From positions 806,001-870,000 of the forward strand of contig CBDDHT010000001.1 in the NCBI GenBank assembly GCA_965228615.1: a DNA stretch of 64,000 bases, read 5' to 3'. Shown in pieces: positions 41,682 to 51,252 of the stretch. Position numbers and translations under genes: made by a program. Under the pieces are notes generated by a model. The model was given only the letters and a program-made list of their open reading frames with translations. It searched no databases and had not been told where the DNA came from. Numbering within the stretch: the first letter of the stretch is position 1; each line of letters opens with the position of its first letter. This stretch comes from CBDDHT01 sp965228615. GTDB lineage: Bacteria > Pseudomonadota > Alphaproteobacteria > Rhizobiales > Methyloligellaceae.

Positions 41682-42980
41682 CTAGCGGCGCTTCGCTGCA
41701 TCTCGCTCGATCGAGCTGCGAATGCGCCGCACACCGAGCCAGATGCCGATCACCAGGACCGGAATCAGCACGAGTGTCACGACATCCACATCATACCGCA
41801 TGGCACCGATGGATTTGAGGCCCTTCAGGGCATACTGAACCAGACCGACCAAGTAGTAGCTGATGGCGACGACGGAAAGACCTTCTACGGTTTGCTGCAG
41901 GCGCAGCTGCAGATTGGCGCGGCGATCCATGGACTGCAGCAAATCCCGGTTCTGGGCCTCGAGAGCGACATTGACACGCGTGCGCAACAAATCGCTGGCT
42001 CGGGCAATGCGCCGGGAGAGTGTCTCGATGCGCCGCATGACGTTCTCGCCTGTCTCCATAGCGGGATCGAAGCGTGAAAAGACATAGTCGGTCAAAGGCT
42101 GCAGACCGGAGACACGCTCCAGCCGTAGGCCGTCGGCACGCTGGCGTACGATTTCCTGATAAGCGCGCGATGCACTAAAGCGGAAATTGAGCGATGCCGA
42201 GATCCGCTCGGTCTCAGCAGCAACAGCGGAAAGACGTTTCAGCAATGCCGGTTCATCGGATGCGCTCGTATTGACTGCGACTTCTTGGAGAATCTCGCTC
42301 AGTTGCTGTTCGAGGTTTGCAACATGAGGTCTCGCGTCGCGCGCAGGTGGAAGAGCGAGCATGGCCATCATGCGATAGGTTTCCATTTCCGCGACACGTT
42401 GGATCAGGCGACCGAGCGATTGGGGCTTGAGGCCGCTTTCCCGGACGAGAAAGCGCAGAAATCCATCTGCGTGTTCTTGGTAGTCGGCACAGATGAATGC
42501 GCCACCGCCTATGATCGAGCCGCCGACCGGAACGTTATTGTCAAAAAACGAAGCCAATGCTTCCGCTTCCCGCTCGCGCGTATCGTCTGCCTCAATCGCA
42601 AGGTGAAATGCTGCAATTACGTCGCCGGGTATCGCAGTGACCCAATCAGCAGGCAATTCCTGTATCGCCGTTTCCTTGAACGGTCTCTCGAAGGCACCTG
42701 ATTTAATGATCATGTAGGTCGCGAATTCGGTATGCCGCTCCCATTTCAGCCGAAAAGGCCCAAAATCCGCATCGAATTGCGACGCGTCTGCCGCCGGTGC
42801 CGCAATTTTGAAGGCTGAGCACAACTGTCGAATATGGTCGAGGTCGGCGGATGCCACTTCCTCTCCGGTCAAGGCTGCGAAATAGGAAATTTCCGCCGGG
42901 CCCTCGACGACAGCGTTGGGGCGCGCGTGCATTTCAGCGGTAAGCACCCTCCGAAGCGGGTGTTCGGAAAAACATGTCAT
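41682..42980 (-). CDS. DUF3422 family membrane protein
   Basis: 432 residues. LRRVLTAEMHARP near the start and the long middle with SLGRLIQRVAEMETYRMMAMLALPPAR are typical of DUF3422. Residues about 215-360 are largely helical with many Arg/Glu (coiled coil likely). Two transmembrane helices close the protein (VVAISYYLVGLVQYALKGL and VVTLVLIPVLVIGIWLGV). The function is unknown; homologues occur singly in many alphaproteobacteria. A 212-bp gap separates it from the TetR gene upstream. Confidence 0.83.
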   Translation of the reverse strand: MTCFSEHPLRRVLTAEMHARPNAVVEGPAEISYFAALTGEEVASADLDHIRQLCSAFKIAAPAADASQFDADFGPFRLKWERHTEFATYMIIKSGAFERPFKETAIQELPADWVTAIPGDVIAAFHLAIEADDTREREAEALASFFDNNVPVGGSIIGGGAFICADYQEHADGFLRFLVRESGLKPQSLGRLIQRVAEMETYRMMAMLALPPARDARPHVANLEQQLSEILQEVAVNTSASDEPALLKRLSAVAAETERISASLNFRFSASRAYQEIVRQRADGLRLERVSGLQPLTDYVFSRFDPAMETGENVMRRIETLSRRIARASDLLRTRVNVALEAQNRDLLQSMDRRANLQLRLQQTVEGLSVVAISYYLVGLVQYALKGLKSIGAMRYDVDVVTLVLIPVLVIGIWLGVRRIRSSIERDAAKRR

Positions 42981-43192
42981 TGAGTTCGGTTCCGAAGTTG
43001 GCGCCTGTTTTTGCGGCGCGGCATAAATCGCGCGACCTTATGGACGAAACGAAAGGGAATACCAACCGTTCTTTCTCGCGAAACAATGGCTCTTTGGTTG
43101 TTCCCGCAACGCACGAGCTGAAAACATCCAGGGTTTGATCGGGAGCCGGGGTCGTAATGCGCGAAGCATGACGTCGGGAAAAACCGGACGGC
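42981..43192. other. Intergenic region, 212 bp
   Basis: No gene seen. It lies between two minus-strand genes and should hold the promoter of the DUF3422 gene. Confidence 0.3.
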
Positions 43193-43816
43193 TTACTTGC
43201 CGAGCAGCCCCGGCGTTGTTTCTGCAATAAGATCCCAGACATCGATTCCGGGCGCGACTTTTTCGTAATCCTCATCAATGAGGAGCGAGGCGGCGCCGTG
43301 CACGAATGTCCATAATTTCACGGCGATAATTGCGGCGTCGCCCGGAACCTCGTTCTTCTCGCAATAGATCGCGACCTGTTCGATCACTTTGCCGAAGCAG
43401 GCTCGGCCTTCTCCGGTTACGGGCTCGGTCCCTTTGATTGCCGGGTTCTGCCCGAACATGAGCCGGAAGACAGCCTGATTCTCGACGGCGAATTTCACGT
43501 AGGCATGACCCATCGCAACGATGCCATCCAATGTGCCGACGCCTTTTTTGGCGACGGCCGCCATCGAACCATCGGACAGCAATTCGAAGCCGCTAGCCGT
43601 AACCTCTGCCAAAATCTCATCCCTGTCCCGGAAGTGCCGATAGGGCGCCGCCGTGGAGACGCCGGCAAGGCGGCAGGCATCGGCGAGTGAAAAGTTTTCG
43701 GCGCCCTTTTCCTCGACCAGCTGGCGCGCTGCGAGGATCAGTGCTCCGCGCAGATCTCCATGATGGTACTTCGCCTTAGCCTGAACGTCAGATGAGCGTG
43801 CGCCCGAGGGTGACAT
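43193..43816 (-). CDS. TetR family repressor of the RND efflux operon
   Basis: 207 residues. YHHGDLRGALILAARQLVEEKGAENFSLADACRLAGVSTAAPYRHFRDRDEILAEV (16-72) is the TetR DNA-binding region. The C-terminal half has WTFVHGAASLLID, the WHG-type segment. It diverges from the RND efflux genes with a 132-bp promoter holding three 19-bp repeats, the usual layout of an efflux repressor. The inducing compound is unknown. Confidence 0.88.
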   Translation of the reverse strand: MSPSGARSSDVQAKAKYHHGDLRGALILAARQLVEEKGAENFSLADACRLAGVSTAAPYRHFRDRDEILAEVTASGFELLSDGSMAAVAKKGVGTLDGIVAMGHAYVKFAVENQAVFRLMFGQNPAIKGTEPVTGEGRACFGKVIEQVAIYCEKNEVPGDAAIIAVKLWTFVHGAASLLIDEDYEKVAPGIDVWDLIAETTPGLLGK

Positions 43817-43847
43817 GGTCTGTCGCTCCGATTTTTGCGTATGACGA

Positions 43848-43913
43848 ATGTTAGTCGATCAAACATTTTCTTGCAATGTAAGTGATCCTAACATATGTAA
43901 GTGTTCGTAACAT
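43848..43913. promoter_or_regulatory. Three 19-bp operator repeats of the efflux promoter
   Basis: ATGTTAGTCGATCAAACAT (43848-43866), ATGTAAGTGATCCTAACAT (43876-43894) and ATGTAAGTGTTCGTAACAT (43895-43913) share ATGTwAGT at one end and AACAT at the other. The last two abut. TTGCAA (43871) and TATGTA (43894), 17 bp apart, could be the efflux promoter and would be covered. Binding by the TetR at 43193 is inference. Confidence 0.7.
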
Positions 43914-43948
43914 TGCAATCGATACGCTTGCGAAAGAGGGGGCGACCC

Positions 43949-45100
43949 ATGTCAGGCGAAATAACCGAGCGACCAATCCGGTCCCGCGTCAAAGCCGGTC
44001 TCTCATTTGCCGCCATGACGCTGACGGCTGCGACATTTGTTGGTGTGGCGGCTGGTGGAATTGCACTTCTGCACATGCGTGCCGATGCCGAAGCGACGGC
44101 TATACCCAATCCGCCGATTACGGTTGCGGTCCGGAAGGTATTGTTTTCATCCGGGTATACTGTGAATGAGAGATTTGCAGGTCGGTTGGAGCCCGCCAGA
44201 CAGACGCGTCTGGCCTTCGAGCGTGGCGGCCTCGTCACGTCCGTCGATGTTGAAGAAGGCGACAGGCTCTCGCAGAAGGCCGTCGTCGCGCGCCTGGATA
44301 CATCCAAACTCGAGAGTGAGCGCAGTCGGCTTGAGGCGCAGCAGCGCGAAATTGTTGCCAGAATGGAATTGGCCAAGGCAACGCTTAAGCGTCAGGTCGC
44401 GCTGACCAGGAGAGGGTGGCAATCGGAGCAACGCCACGATGCAGCGCGTTTTGCCGTCGCCGAGCTATCTGCCGCGATCGAACGTCTGAATTCATCGATC
44501 CGCACAATTGAAATCGACATCGAGAAGTCTGCATTGAAGCTCCCATTCACGGGAACGATTGCGGCGCGTTTCGTTGACGAAGGCGCTGTGGTTACTGCCG
44601 GTACGCCGGTCGTTGAAATCATGGAGACCGAGCGACGGCAGGTGCGTGTTGGTGTATCGGTCGAAGCCGCGCGCGACTTGGAGTCCGACCATCACTACCA
44701 ACTGTCTTCTGGCGGCAAGGTCTTTCGCGGGCGGTTGATCTCCAAACGGCCCGATCTGCAGACCGGCACCAGGACGGTGACCGTGTTGCTTGAGACAAGT
44801 CAGGCGGAGGATGTGCCGTTTGGAGAGATCGTCGAATTGAACCTCGATCGACGGATCGAGGCGCAAGGCTTCTGGCTCCCTGTCGCCGCATTGAGCGAGG
44901 GACGCAAAGGACTATGGACCGTGCTCACGGTTGTCCGGGAGGACGGCGAAGAAATCGTCGCGCGAGAAGCGGTCGAGGTTCTCCATGTCGATGACCGGCG
45001 TGTCTTTGCACGGGGAACGCTCGGCGACGGAGCGCGCATTGTCTTGAACGGGACGAACCGCGTCATTCCCGGACAGCATGTAGCAGTGGCCACCAACTAG
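43949..45100 (+). CDS. RND efflux periplasmic adaptor (HlyD/AcrA family)
   Basis: 383 residues from ATG 43949, with GAGGGGG upstream; the frame is open to 43901, which lies in the operator. An N-terminal signal anchor (about 17-40) is followed by FAGRLEPARQTRLAFERGGLV, the lipoyl-like half motif; a helical hairpin (residues 95-160); and KLPFTGTIAARFVDEGAVVTAGTPVVEIMET, the second half. Beta-barrel and membrane-proximal domains follow. It would bridge the permease to an outer-membrane channel, which is not encoded here. Confidence 0.9.
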   Translation: MSGEITERPIRSRVKAGLSFAAMTLTAATFVGVAAGGIALLHMRADAEATAIPNPPITVAVRKVLFSSGYTVNERFAGRLEPARQTRLAFERGGLVTSVDVEEGDRLSQKAVVARLDTSKLESERSRLEAQQREIVARMELAKATLKRQVALTRRGWQSEQRHDAARFAVAELSAAIERLNSSIRTIEIDIEKSALKLPFTGTIAARFVDEGAVVTAGTPVVEIMETERRQVRVGVSVEAARDLESDHHYQLSSGGKVFRGRLISKRPDLQTGTRTVTVLLETSQAEDVPFGEIVELNLDRRIEAQGFWLPVAALSEGRKGLWTVLTVVREDGEEIVAREAVEVLHVDDRRVFARGTLGDGARIVLNGTNRVIPGQHVAVATN

Positions 45101-45122
45101 GTCATGGACAGGAGATTGCCGC

Positions 45123-48100
45123 ATGGAAACGCTGTTCTACCGAAACAAACGGGTCGTTGCCCTGGCGATCTTCATGATCCTTGCAGCCGGGCTCTCCGCG
45201 ATCCTGACGATAGGTCGTCAGGAAGATCCCACAATCACCAATATCTTTGCGACGATTGTCACACCCTATCCAGGCGCTGATCCTGCCAGGGTCGAGGCAC
45301 TGGTAACTGAGAAGATCGAGGAAGAGCTCAAACAGATTCCGGAAATTAAGAAGATCGAGTCCGTATCCAGAACCAGTATCTCGGTCGTCCAGGTGGAACT
45401 CAGCTGGGATCTTGGCAAGACGCAGATCGAGCAAGTCTGGTCGGAGATCCGCGATGCTCTGGCGGACGCATCCCGCAATTTTCCCGATGGCGTTCCGGAA
45501 CCTGAGTTCGATGACAACCGTACATCAGCCTTTTCTGCCATCAGCGCCATCATACCGAGAGAAGGTAGCGAGGCCGGAAACGCGGTCACGCGCCGTTATG
45601 CGGAGGTCCTGCAGGACCGGTTGCGCAATCTTTCGGGCACGAAGATCGTCAATCTGTATGGTGCGCGCGATGAGGAGGTTCTGGTCACCATCAATGCGCG
45701 CAAGCTTGCGTCCATGGGGTTGGCGTCTTCGGATGTCTCGGCGGCAATAGCGCGCGCGGACACCAAGGTTCGGGCGGGACAGATCCGCGGTGAAGGCCGC
45801 GATTTGCTGATTGAAGTCGCCGGTGAGATCAAGTCTCTGGAACGGATCCGCCGCATCCCGTTGAGCAATGCCAATGCGGGCCGGCTTGTCCGTGTTTCGG
45901 ACATTGCCACGGTCGAACGTGCAGTCCGGGAGCCTGCAGCAAGTCTTGCCTATGCCGACGGCAGACCCGCGATCCTTGTCGCGGCCAAGACGGAAGACGA
46001 TCTTCAGATCGACGCCTGGATGGCGCGGGTCAAGACGATTCATGCGGCTTTCGAGGGTGAATTGCCCGCTGGGCTCGAACACCGCTTCCTTTTCGATCAA
46101 AGCGCCTATACGTCCGACCGGCTCGCCGGCGTTGTCACAAACATGCTGATCGGAGCGGGGCTTGTCGTTGCGGTCCTGTTGTTCACGCTCGGTTGGCGCT
46201 CCGCACTCATTGTCGCTGTCATTCTCCCTCTTGCGAGCTTGATGTCACTCGCTGGTCTGCAGGCGCTCGGCGTTCCGATCCATCAGATGTCTGTAACCGG
46301 GCTTATTGTGGCCCTGGGTCTGTTGGTGGATGCCGGCATCGTGATGACGGATGAGATCCGCAAGCGTCTCGAAAAAGGCGACCCGAGAAGCGATGCCGTC
46401 GGCAGGGCCGTAAAGCGCCTGGCGGTGCCATTGCTTGCTTCGACCGTAACGACGGCATTGGCCTTTACGCCCATGGCCCTGCTGCCGGGTCCTGCTGGCG
46501 ATTTCGTGGGTGCCATCGCAACATCGGTCATCGTGATGCTTGTTGCGTCTCTCATCCTGGCACTCACGATCACACCGGCATTGTCAGGTTGGTTCCTGGC
46601 GCCGGCACGCGAAGGCAAAACGCTGCCCGTCCTTGTTGGCGGTATGCGCGGTGGCCGGCTCGGGGTCGTGTTTAACCGATCGCTCGATCTGGCGCTCAGC
46701 TTCCCGAAACTTGCCATTCTCGGCGCTCTCATTCTTCCGGTCGTTGGCTTCGGTGCCTTCCCTACACTCAAGGCGCAGTTCTTTCCCGGCGTCGACCGCA
46801 ACCAGTTCTATGTACAGGTCAAACTACCTGATGGAACAGCGATCGCGGAAACGGACCGTACCGCCCGCCGGGCCGAAAAACTCATTCGCGCAAGCAGCAA
46901 TGTCACATCCGTCCACTGGGTTGTTGGTGAGAGCGCACCCGCCTTCTATTACAACATGATTACGGACCAGGATCGTGAGGCGAGTTTCGCCGAGGCCTTG
47001 GTCACTACGAAATCGCCAGCTGCAACAGAGCGAATTCTGGACGACTTGCAACGGTCTCTGGATCGGGCGTTGCCCGAAGCCAGGGTGACTGTGCGCGGCC
47101 TTGTGCAAGGTCCGCCCGTTGCGGCGCCTGTCGAAATTCGAGTCGTTGGTCCCGACATCGGCGAACTGCGCCGGATTGGTGATGAAGTCAGGGCCGTCAT
47201 GGTATCGGTGCCGGATATCATCCAGGCCAAGACCCAACTGAAGGGTGGCGCCACCAAAGCAGTTGTGGATCTCGACGAGAACAAGGCTCGGCTTGCCGGA
47301 TTGGAACTCGGTGATGCCGCACGTCAGCTCGAAGCCAGACTTGAAGGCGTAACTGGCGGCTCGCTCGTCGAGGATACCGAAGAGCTGCCGGTCCGCGTCA
47401 GGGTCGGATCGCGAGATCGCAGCACACTCGCAGCTCTGCGCTCAGCAGATATTCTGGCGCGCGATGCCACCACGCGTGCGGCTTCGGGTGCTTATCCCGG
47501 TGTGCCGCTCTCCGTCCTTGGAGCTGTGAAACTGGAGCCATCGGAGAGCCCGATCTTCAGACGTGATGGCGAGCGCGTAAATGCCGTGCGCGGCTATGTG
47601 CATCGCGAAACCTTGCCTGAAGAAGCTTTGAAGAAAGTGCGCGCTGCGCTATCCGCGAGTGCCGTCGTACTTCCGCCAGGCTACCGGTATGAGGTCGGTG
47701 GCGATGCAGATGCGCGCGATGAGGTTCTGGAGAATCTGTTGTCAGCCGCCGGCATTATCGTTGCCTTGTCGATTGCAAGCATTGTGCTGACGTTTAATTC
47801 TTTCCGTCTGTCGCTGATTACGGGTGCGGTTGCGCTGCTTTCGGTTGGTCTCAGCATTCTGTCGCTTGCCGTGTTGCGCTATCCGTTCGGCATTCAGGCC
47901 GTGATCGGCGTCATCGGTTCGATCGGTGTTTCGATCAATGCGGCGATCATCATTCTGACAGCATTGCAGCAGAATTCGCGCGCTATGGTTGGCGAGATTT
48001 CCGCCGTCCGTGATGTCGTTTCTGCCCAGGCCCGTCATATCGTCTCGACGACGGTCACCACATTCGGCGGTTTCCTGCCTCTGATACTGGCAGGTGGCGG

Positions 48101-48308
48101 ATTCTGGCCGCCCTTCGCGACGGCCATAGCCGGAGGCGTGCTTCTGTCGACGGTCGTCTCGTTCTACTTCGTGCCGCCGCTGTTCGTCATTGTCGCGAGA
48201 AGACAGGCTCGCAGCTCACGGATCGCGCCAGACCTGGCTGAGCTTGGCCACGATGACGCGAACCGCGCGGCGTTGCCTGCCATGCCAAGAGCGATAGCTG
48301 CCGAGTGA
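45123..48308 (+). CDS. RND efflux inner-membrane permease (AcrB/MMPL superfamily)
   Basis: 1061 residues, the full RND length. IGRQEDPTITNIFATIVTPYPGADPARVEALVTEKIE is the conserved N-terminal porter start. TM2-TM6 lie at about 340-500 and the second half repeats from about 535. TM4 reads GLLVDAGIVM with a single Asp403; AcrB has two adjacent Asp there, but heavy-metal-type RND pumps have one. It would export a substrate by proton antiport together with the adaptor 22 bp upstream. The substrate is unknown. Confidence 0.92.
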   Translation: METLFYRNKRVVALAIFMILAAGLSAILTIGRQEDPTITNIFATIVTPYPGADPARVEALVTEKIEEELKQIPEIKKIESVSRTSISVVQVELSWDLGKTQIEQVWSEIRDALADASRNFPDGVPEPEFDDNRTSAFSAISAIIPREGSEAGNAVTRRYAEVLQDRLRNLSGTKIVNLYGARDEEVLVTINARKLASMGLASSDVSAAIARADTKVRAGQIRGEGRDLLIEVAGEIKSLERIRRIPLSNANAGRLVRVSDIATVERAVREPAASLAYADGRPAILVAAKTEDDLQIDAWMARVKTIHAAFEGELPAGLEHRFLFDQSAYTSDRLAGVVTNMLIGAGLVVAVLLFTLGWRSALIVAVILPLASLMSLAGLQALGVPIHQMSVTGLIVALGLLVDAGIVMTDEIRKRLEKGDPRSDAVGRAVKRLAVPLLASTVTTALAFTPMALLPGPAGDFVGAIATSVIVMLVASLILALTITPALSGWFLAPAREGKTLPVLVGGMRGGRLGVVFNRSLDLALSFPKLAILGALILPVVGFGAFPTLKAQFFPGVDRNQFYVQVKLPDGTAIAETDRTARRAEKLIRASSNVTSVHWVVGESAPAFYYNMITDQDREASFAEALVTTKSPAATERILDDLQRSLDRALPEARVTVRGLVQGPPVAAPVEIRVVGPDIGELRRIGDEVRAVMVSVPDIIQAKTQLKGGATKAVVDLDENKARLAGLELGDAARQLEARLEGVTGGSLVEDTEELPVRVRVGSRDRSTLAALRSADILARDATTRAASGAYPGVPLSVLGAVKLEPSESPIFRRDGERVNAVRGYVHRETLPEEALKKVRAALSASAVVLPPGYRYEVGGDADARDEVLENLLSAAGIIVALSIASIVLTFNSFRLSLITGAVALLSVGLSILSLAVLRYPFGIQAVIGVIGSIGVSINAAIIILTALQQNSRAMVGEISAVRDVVSAQARHIVSTTVTTFGGFLPLILAGGGFWPPFATAIAGGVLLSTVVSFYFVPPLFVIVARRQARSSRIAPDLAELGHDDANRAALPAMPRAIAAE

Positions 48309-48329
48309 TTGTCTTATCGGTGTCGATGC

Positions 48330-48358
48330 AACCGGGGACTCGCCATGAGTTCCCGGTT
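48330..48358. terminator. Hairpin between convergent genes
   Basis: AACCGGGGACTC (48330-48341) and GAGTTCCCGGTT (48347-48358) pair over 12 bp with one G-T and a 5-nt loop, 22 nt after the permease stop. No T-run follows, so termination is only probable. Confidence 0.5.
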
Positions 48359-48401
48359 GGACATTGTCCTGTTTCGGCGCCTGAGCGGATTCTACTTCGT
48401 T

Positions 48402-48755
48402 CTATTCGCTACAGGGCTGACCTTTGACGGCGCAGGCCCAATTGTGTCCGCTTGCGCCAAGGGCGCAATCGATGCTCTTCTTTTCGGCATTATGGAAATT
48501 ACCGAATGCCGGACCATATTCCCAGCTTGAGAAGCGGTTCCACTTATGGATCGCGCGTTCCAAAGCAGCGTCCTTGGTCGCAAACCATCGCTTGCTGACA
48601 CCAATATGGAAGTGTGGATTTATTCCTTCGACACGGCACAATTTGCCGTTCACCATGGTTTTCTTGAAAGCTACTGCATCGCTTGGCACAAGCAGAATCG
48701 TCGACAAACCCACCAGCCCAGCGACGAGGCCATACACACATACTCGTTTGACCAT
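48402..48755 (-). CDS. Small secreted protein of unknown function
   Basis: 117 residues. Residues 1-29 form a signal peptide (hydrophobic core VYGLVAGLVGLSTILLV, then SDAVA). The mature part has four Cys (KLCRVEG, SIDCALG, NWACAVKGQPC), which suggest two disulfides, and aromatic segments HFHIGVSKRWFATKDAALERAIHKWNRFSSWEYG. No family is recognised. It is convergent with the RND permease gene. Confidence 0.62.
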   Translation of the reverse strand: MVKRVCVYGLVAGLVGLSTILLVPSDAVAFKKTMVNGKLCRVEGINPHFHIGVSKRWFATKDAALERAIHKWNRFSSWEYGPAFGNFHNAEKKSIDCALGASGHNWACAVKGQPCSE

Positions 48756-49089
48756 GTCGTCCCCATTTACGCATTACTCTGATCCGGCACCTCGAGACTG
48801 CCGAACATAACCACCTTTCAGTGTACGGCGAAATCGTGTGAGCACAGTAGGGTAAATTGCCACGGTGCAATCTTTTTTCTTGATTCTGTTGCAAAAAAGA
48901 CAGTGCGGTGTCTCCGACAGGTCTTCGTGCTTCAAGCGAATACTTGGGGAAGTAAAGGCGGTACACGGCTCAGATGCCGAACCACCTGAGACTGCCCGGC
49001 AGAGATTTATTTGAGCTGTCAACCTTCAGAACGCTGAGACGGACCAGTGTTACAACGGCCCCGGTGAGCGCCGCTCGTGTTGGCCGTTG
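48756..49089. other. Intergenic region, 334 bp
   Basis: No gene seen. It lies upstream of the small secreted protein gene and downstream of the carbamoylase gene. ACAACGGCC (49052-49060) and GGCCGTTGT (49082-49090) form a 9-bp stem enclosing a GAGCG/CGCTC stem just after the carbamoylase stop; no T-run follows, but it may mark the operon end. Confidence 0.45.
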
Positions 49090-50016
49090 TCATCGAGTCT
49101 TCTTGCTGTCTTGCGGCGTGGTAATCAATCCGTAGCTCTCCGGCACACGGTGCAGGTCGAAATTGAAGACATTGTCCTGGATTTCGCGGCAACGATCGAG
49201 ATCGCAGGCGTGAACGATGACTTCGTCCTCGAGAGAGTCGCATTCGGCGACGATCTCGCCGGTCGGTGCGATGATGCAGGAGCCGCCGATCAGGTCGCAG
49301 CCTTCTTCCTTCCCGGCCTTGGCAACGCCGACGACCCAGGTTCCGTTCTGGTAGGCTCCGGCCTGCATCACCAGATGATTGTGAAAATCCTGCAGGTGAT
49401 CGTGTTCGGGTGCCGGAGGGTAGTGGAGCGGGGTGTTGTAGCCGAGCATGACGAGTTCGGCGCCGCCGAGCCCCAACATGCGGAAGCTCTCGGGCCAACG
49501 TCTGTCATTACAAATGCACATGCCAAGCCTGCCGCCGAAAGCATCAAATACTGGAAAGCCGAGATTGCCGATCTCGAAATAGCGTTTCTCCAAGTGCTGG
49601 AATGGCCGCCAGGACTCGGGTTGGCTGTGGCCGGGTAGATGCACCTTGCGATACTTGCCGACGATCTCCCCCGATCGGTCGACAAGGATAGCGGTATTGA
49701 AATGGCGGCCTTCCGGCGTCAGCTCCGCATAGCCTAGATGGAAACCGATTTCGAGGGAGGCTGCCTCATTGAATAAGGGTTGCACGTCCGCATTCGGCAT
49801 CTCGCTTTCGAAGAAAGCATCGATCTCCGGCTGCGTCTTGAGATCCCAGCGGGGAAAGAAAGTTGTCAGGGCGAGTTCCGGGAAAACAACCAGTCCGGCA
49901 CCTTTTGCTTTCGCGTCCCGCATCAGTGCGCAGAGACGCGCCACAGCGGATTGGCGTGTCTCGCTCCTGGCGATCGGGCCCATCTGGGCTGCGGCAACAG
50001 TGAGTATTCGTGACAT
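49090..50016 (-). CDS. N-carbamoyl-D-amino-acid hydrolase (nitrilase superfamily)
   Basis: 308 residues. The catalytic triad is Glu47 (FPELALTTFFPRW), Lys124 (KYRKVHLPGH) and Cys169 (CICNDRRWPE). PFQHLEKRYFE, YNTPLHYPP, FHNHLVMQAGAYQNGTW and EEGCDLIGGSCIIAPTGEIVA follow D-carbamoylases closely. It removes the carbamoyl group from N-carbamoyl amino acids, giving the amino acid, CO2 and ammonia. It is last in the TRAP-dpaL-carbamoylase operon. Acting on a ureido group of a diamino acid is plausible in this context. Confidence 0.85.
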   Translation of the reverse strand: MSRILTVAAAQMGPIARSETRQSAVARLCALMRDAKAKGAGLVVFPELALTTFFPRWDLKTQPEIDAFFESEMPNADVQPLFNEAASLEIGFHLGYAELTPEGRHFNTAILVDRSGEIVGKYRKVHLPGHSQPESWRPFQHLEKRYFEIGNLGFPVFDAFGGRLGMCICNDRRWPESFRMLGLGGAELVMLGYNTPLHYPPAPEHDHLQDFHNHLVMQAGAYQNGTWVVGVAKAGKEEGCDLIGGSCIIAPTGEIVAECDSLEDEVIVHACDLDRCREIQDNVFNFDLHRVPESYGLITTPQDSKKTR

Positions 50017-50022
50017 GGACGG

Positions 50023-51252
50023 TTAGCCCTCAGCCGCCGCGATGGCGACACTCAGGAGGACATCGGCGCCGGCCTTGATCTCATCGGGTGCCGTGTATTC
50101 TTCGATGTTGTGGCTGATCCCGTCTTTCGATGGCACGAAGATCATGCCCGTCGGACAGTTGGGGGCGAACATCTGCGCGTCATGACCTGCGCCGGACGGC
50201 ATACGCTTGACCGAATAGCCCAAAGCATCTGCCGCTGACTCGACACGGTCGACGATTGCTTTGTCGAAGACGACCGGTTCGAACCGCGCAAGCGTTCGCG
50301 TCGCGATTTCGACACCTTCTTCCTTGGCCATTTTCGCAATGTGATCGGCCATTCGCTTTTCGGCTTCTTGCAGGACCTGTTCGTTCGTATTGCGGAAGTC
50401 GACGGTCACCGTGGCGCGACGCGCAATTACATTGACAAGGCTTGGATCAAGCGAGATGACGCCACTCGTCGCGACCTGGTCGCCACCGAGATCCCGTGCG
50501 ATTTGCCGTGCCTCTGTCGCTATCGTCGCTGCCACATAGCCGGCGTCATGCCGCAACCGCATGGGGGTTGTTCCGGCGTGGTTCGAGACACCTGTAACAG
50601 TGTATTCCGTCCAAGATATACCCTGGACACCCGTGACCGCGCCGATCTCCAATCCTGCTTCCTCAAGGACTGGCCCTTGCTCCACATGCAACTCGAGAAA
50701 TGTACGTGGTTGTAGAATGGCGACCGCAGTCTCTCCGGCATAACCGATCCGTCGGAGATCGTCGCCGACACTCGTGCCGTCGATGCCTATCGTTGCCAGA
50801 CACTCTTCAAGTGACATGGAACCCTGATGGACACCGCTACCCATCATGTCCGGTGCAAAGCGTGCGCCCTCTTCGTTCGTAAAGGCGCCAACGGCGATAG
50901 GATGGCGTGTCGTCAATCCGGCATCGTTCAATGTTTCAACGACTTCAAGCCCGGCGAGAACACCGAGACTGCCGTCATAGAGGCCGCCGGTAGCGACACT
51001 GTCGATATGAGAGCCGATCATGACGGGAGGCCCGGCTTCTTCGCCTGTTCTGGTACCAATGATGTTGCCGATCCCGTCCACGGTAACGTCGAGCCCGAGA
51101 TCTTTCATCCAGCGAACAACAAGATCGCGTCCTTGTCTGTCTTCGTCTGTGAGCGCAAGCCGGCATACACCGCCTCCCTCAAGTGCGCCGATCTTCCCCA
51201 GAGCTTCGATACGTCCCATCAACCGGTCAATATCGATCCGCAGATTGGTCAT
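50023..51252 (-). CDS. M20 family amidohydrolase (N-carbamoyl-L-amino-acid hydrolase/allantoate amidohydrolase-like)
   Basis: 409 residues from ATG 51252, overlapping the upstream stop (ATGA). GSHIDSVATGGLYDGSLGV supplies His and Asp metal ligands, TNEEGARF the catalytic and metal Glu, ELHVEQGPVLE a metal His, and GAGHDAQMF and SKDGISHN the C-terminal ligands. SNHAGTTPM is in the dimerisation domain. Members hydrolyse N-carbamoyl amino acids, ureidopropionate or allantoate with two metal ions. Next to the D-carbamoylase-like gene, both carbamoyl-hydrolase types are available. Confidence 0.87.
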   Translation of the reverse strand: MTNLRIDIDRLMGRIEALGKIGALEGGGVCRLALTDEDRQGRDLVVRWMKDLGLDVTVDGIGNIIGTRTGEEAGPPVMIGSHIDSVATGGLYDGSLGVLAGLEVVETLNDAGLTTRHPIAVGAFTNEEGARFAPDMMGSGVHQGSMSLEECLATIGIDGTSVGDDLRRIGYAGETAVAILQPRTFLELHVEQGPVLEEAGLEIGAVTGVQGISWTEYTVTGVSNHAGTTPMRLRHDAGYVAATIATEARQIARDLGGDQVATSGVISLDPSLVNVIARRATVTVDFRNTNEQVLQEAEKRMADHIAKMAKEEGVEIATRTLARFEPVVFDKAIVDRVESAADALGYSVKRMPSGAGHDAQMFAPNCPTGMIFVPSKDGISHNIEEYTAPDEIKAGADVLLSVAIAAAEG

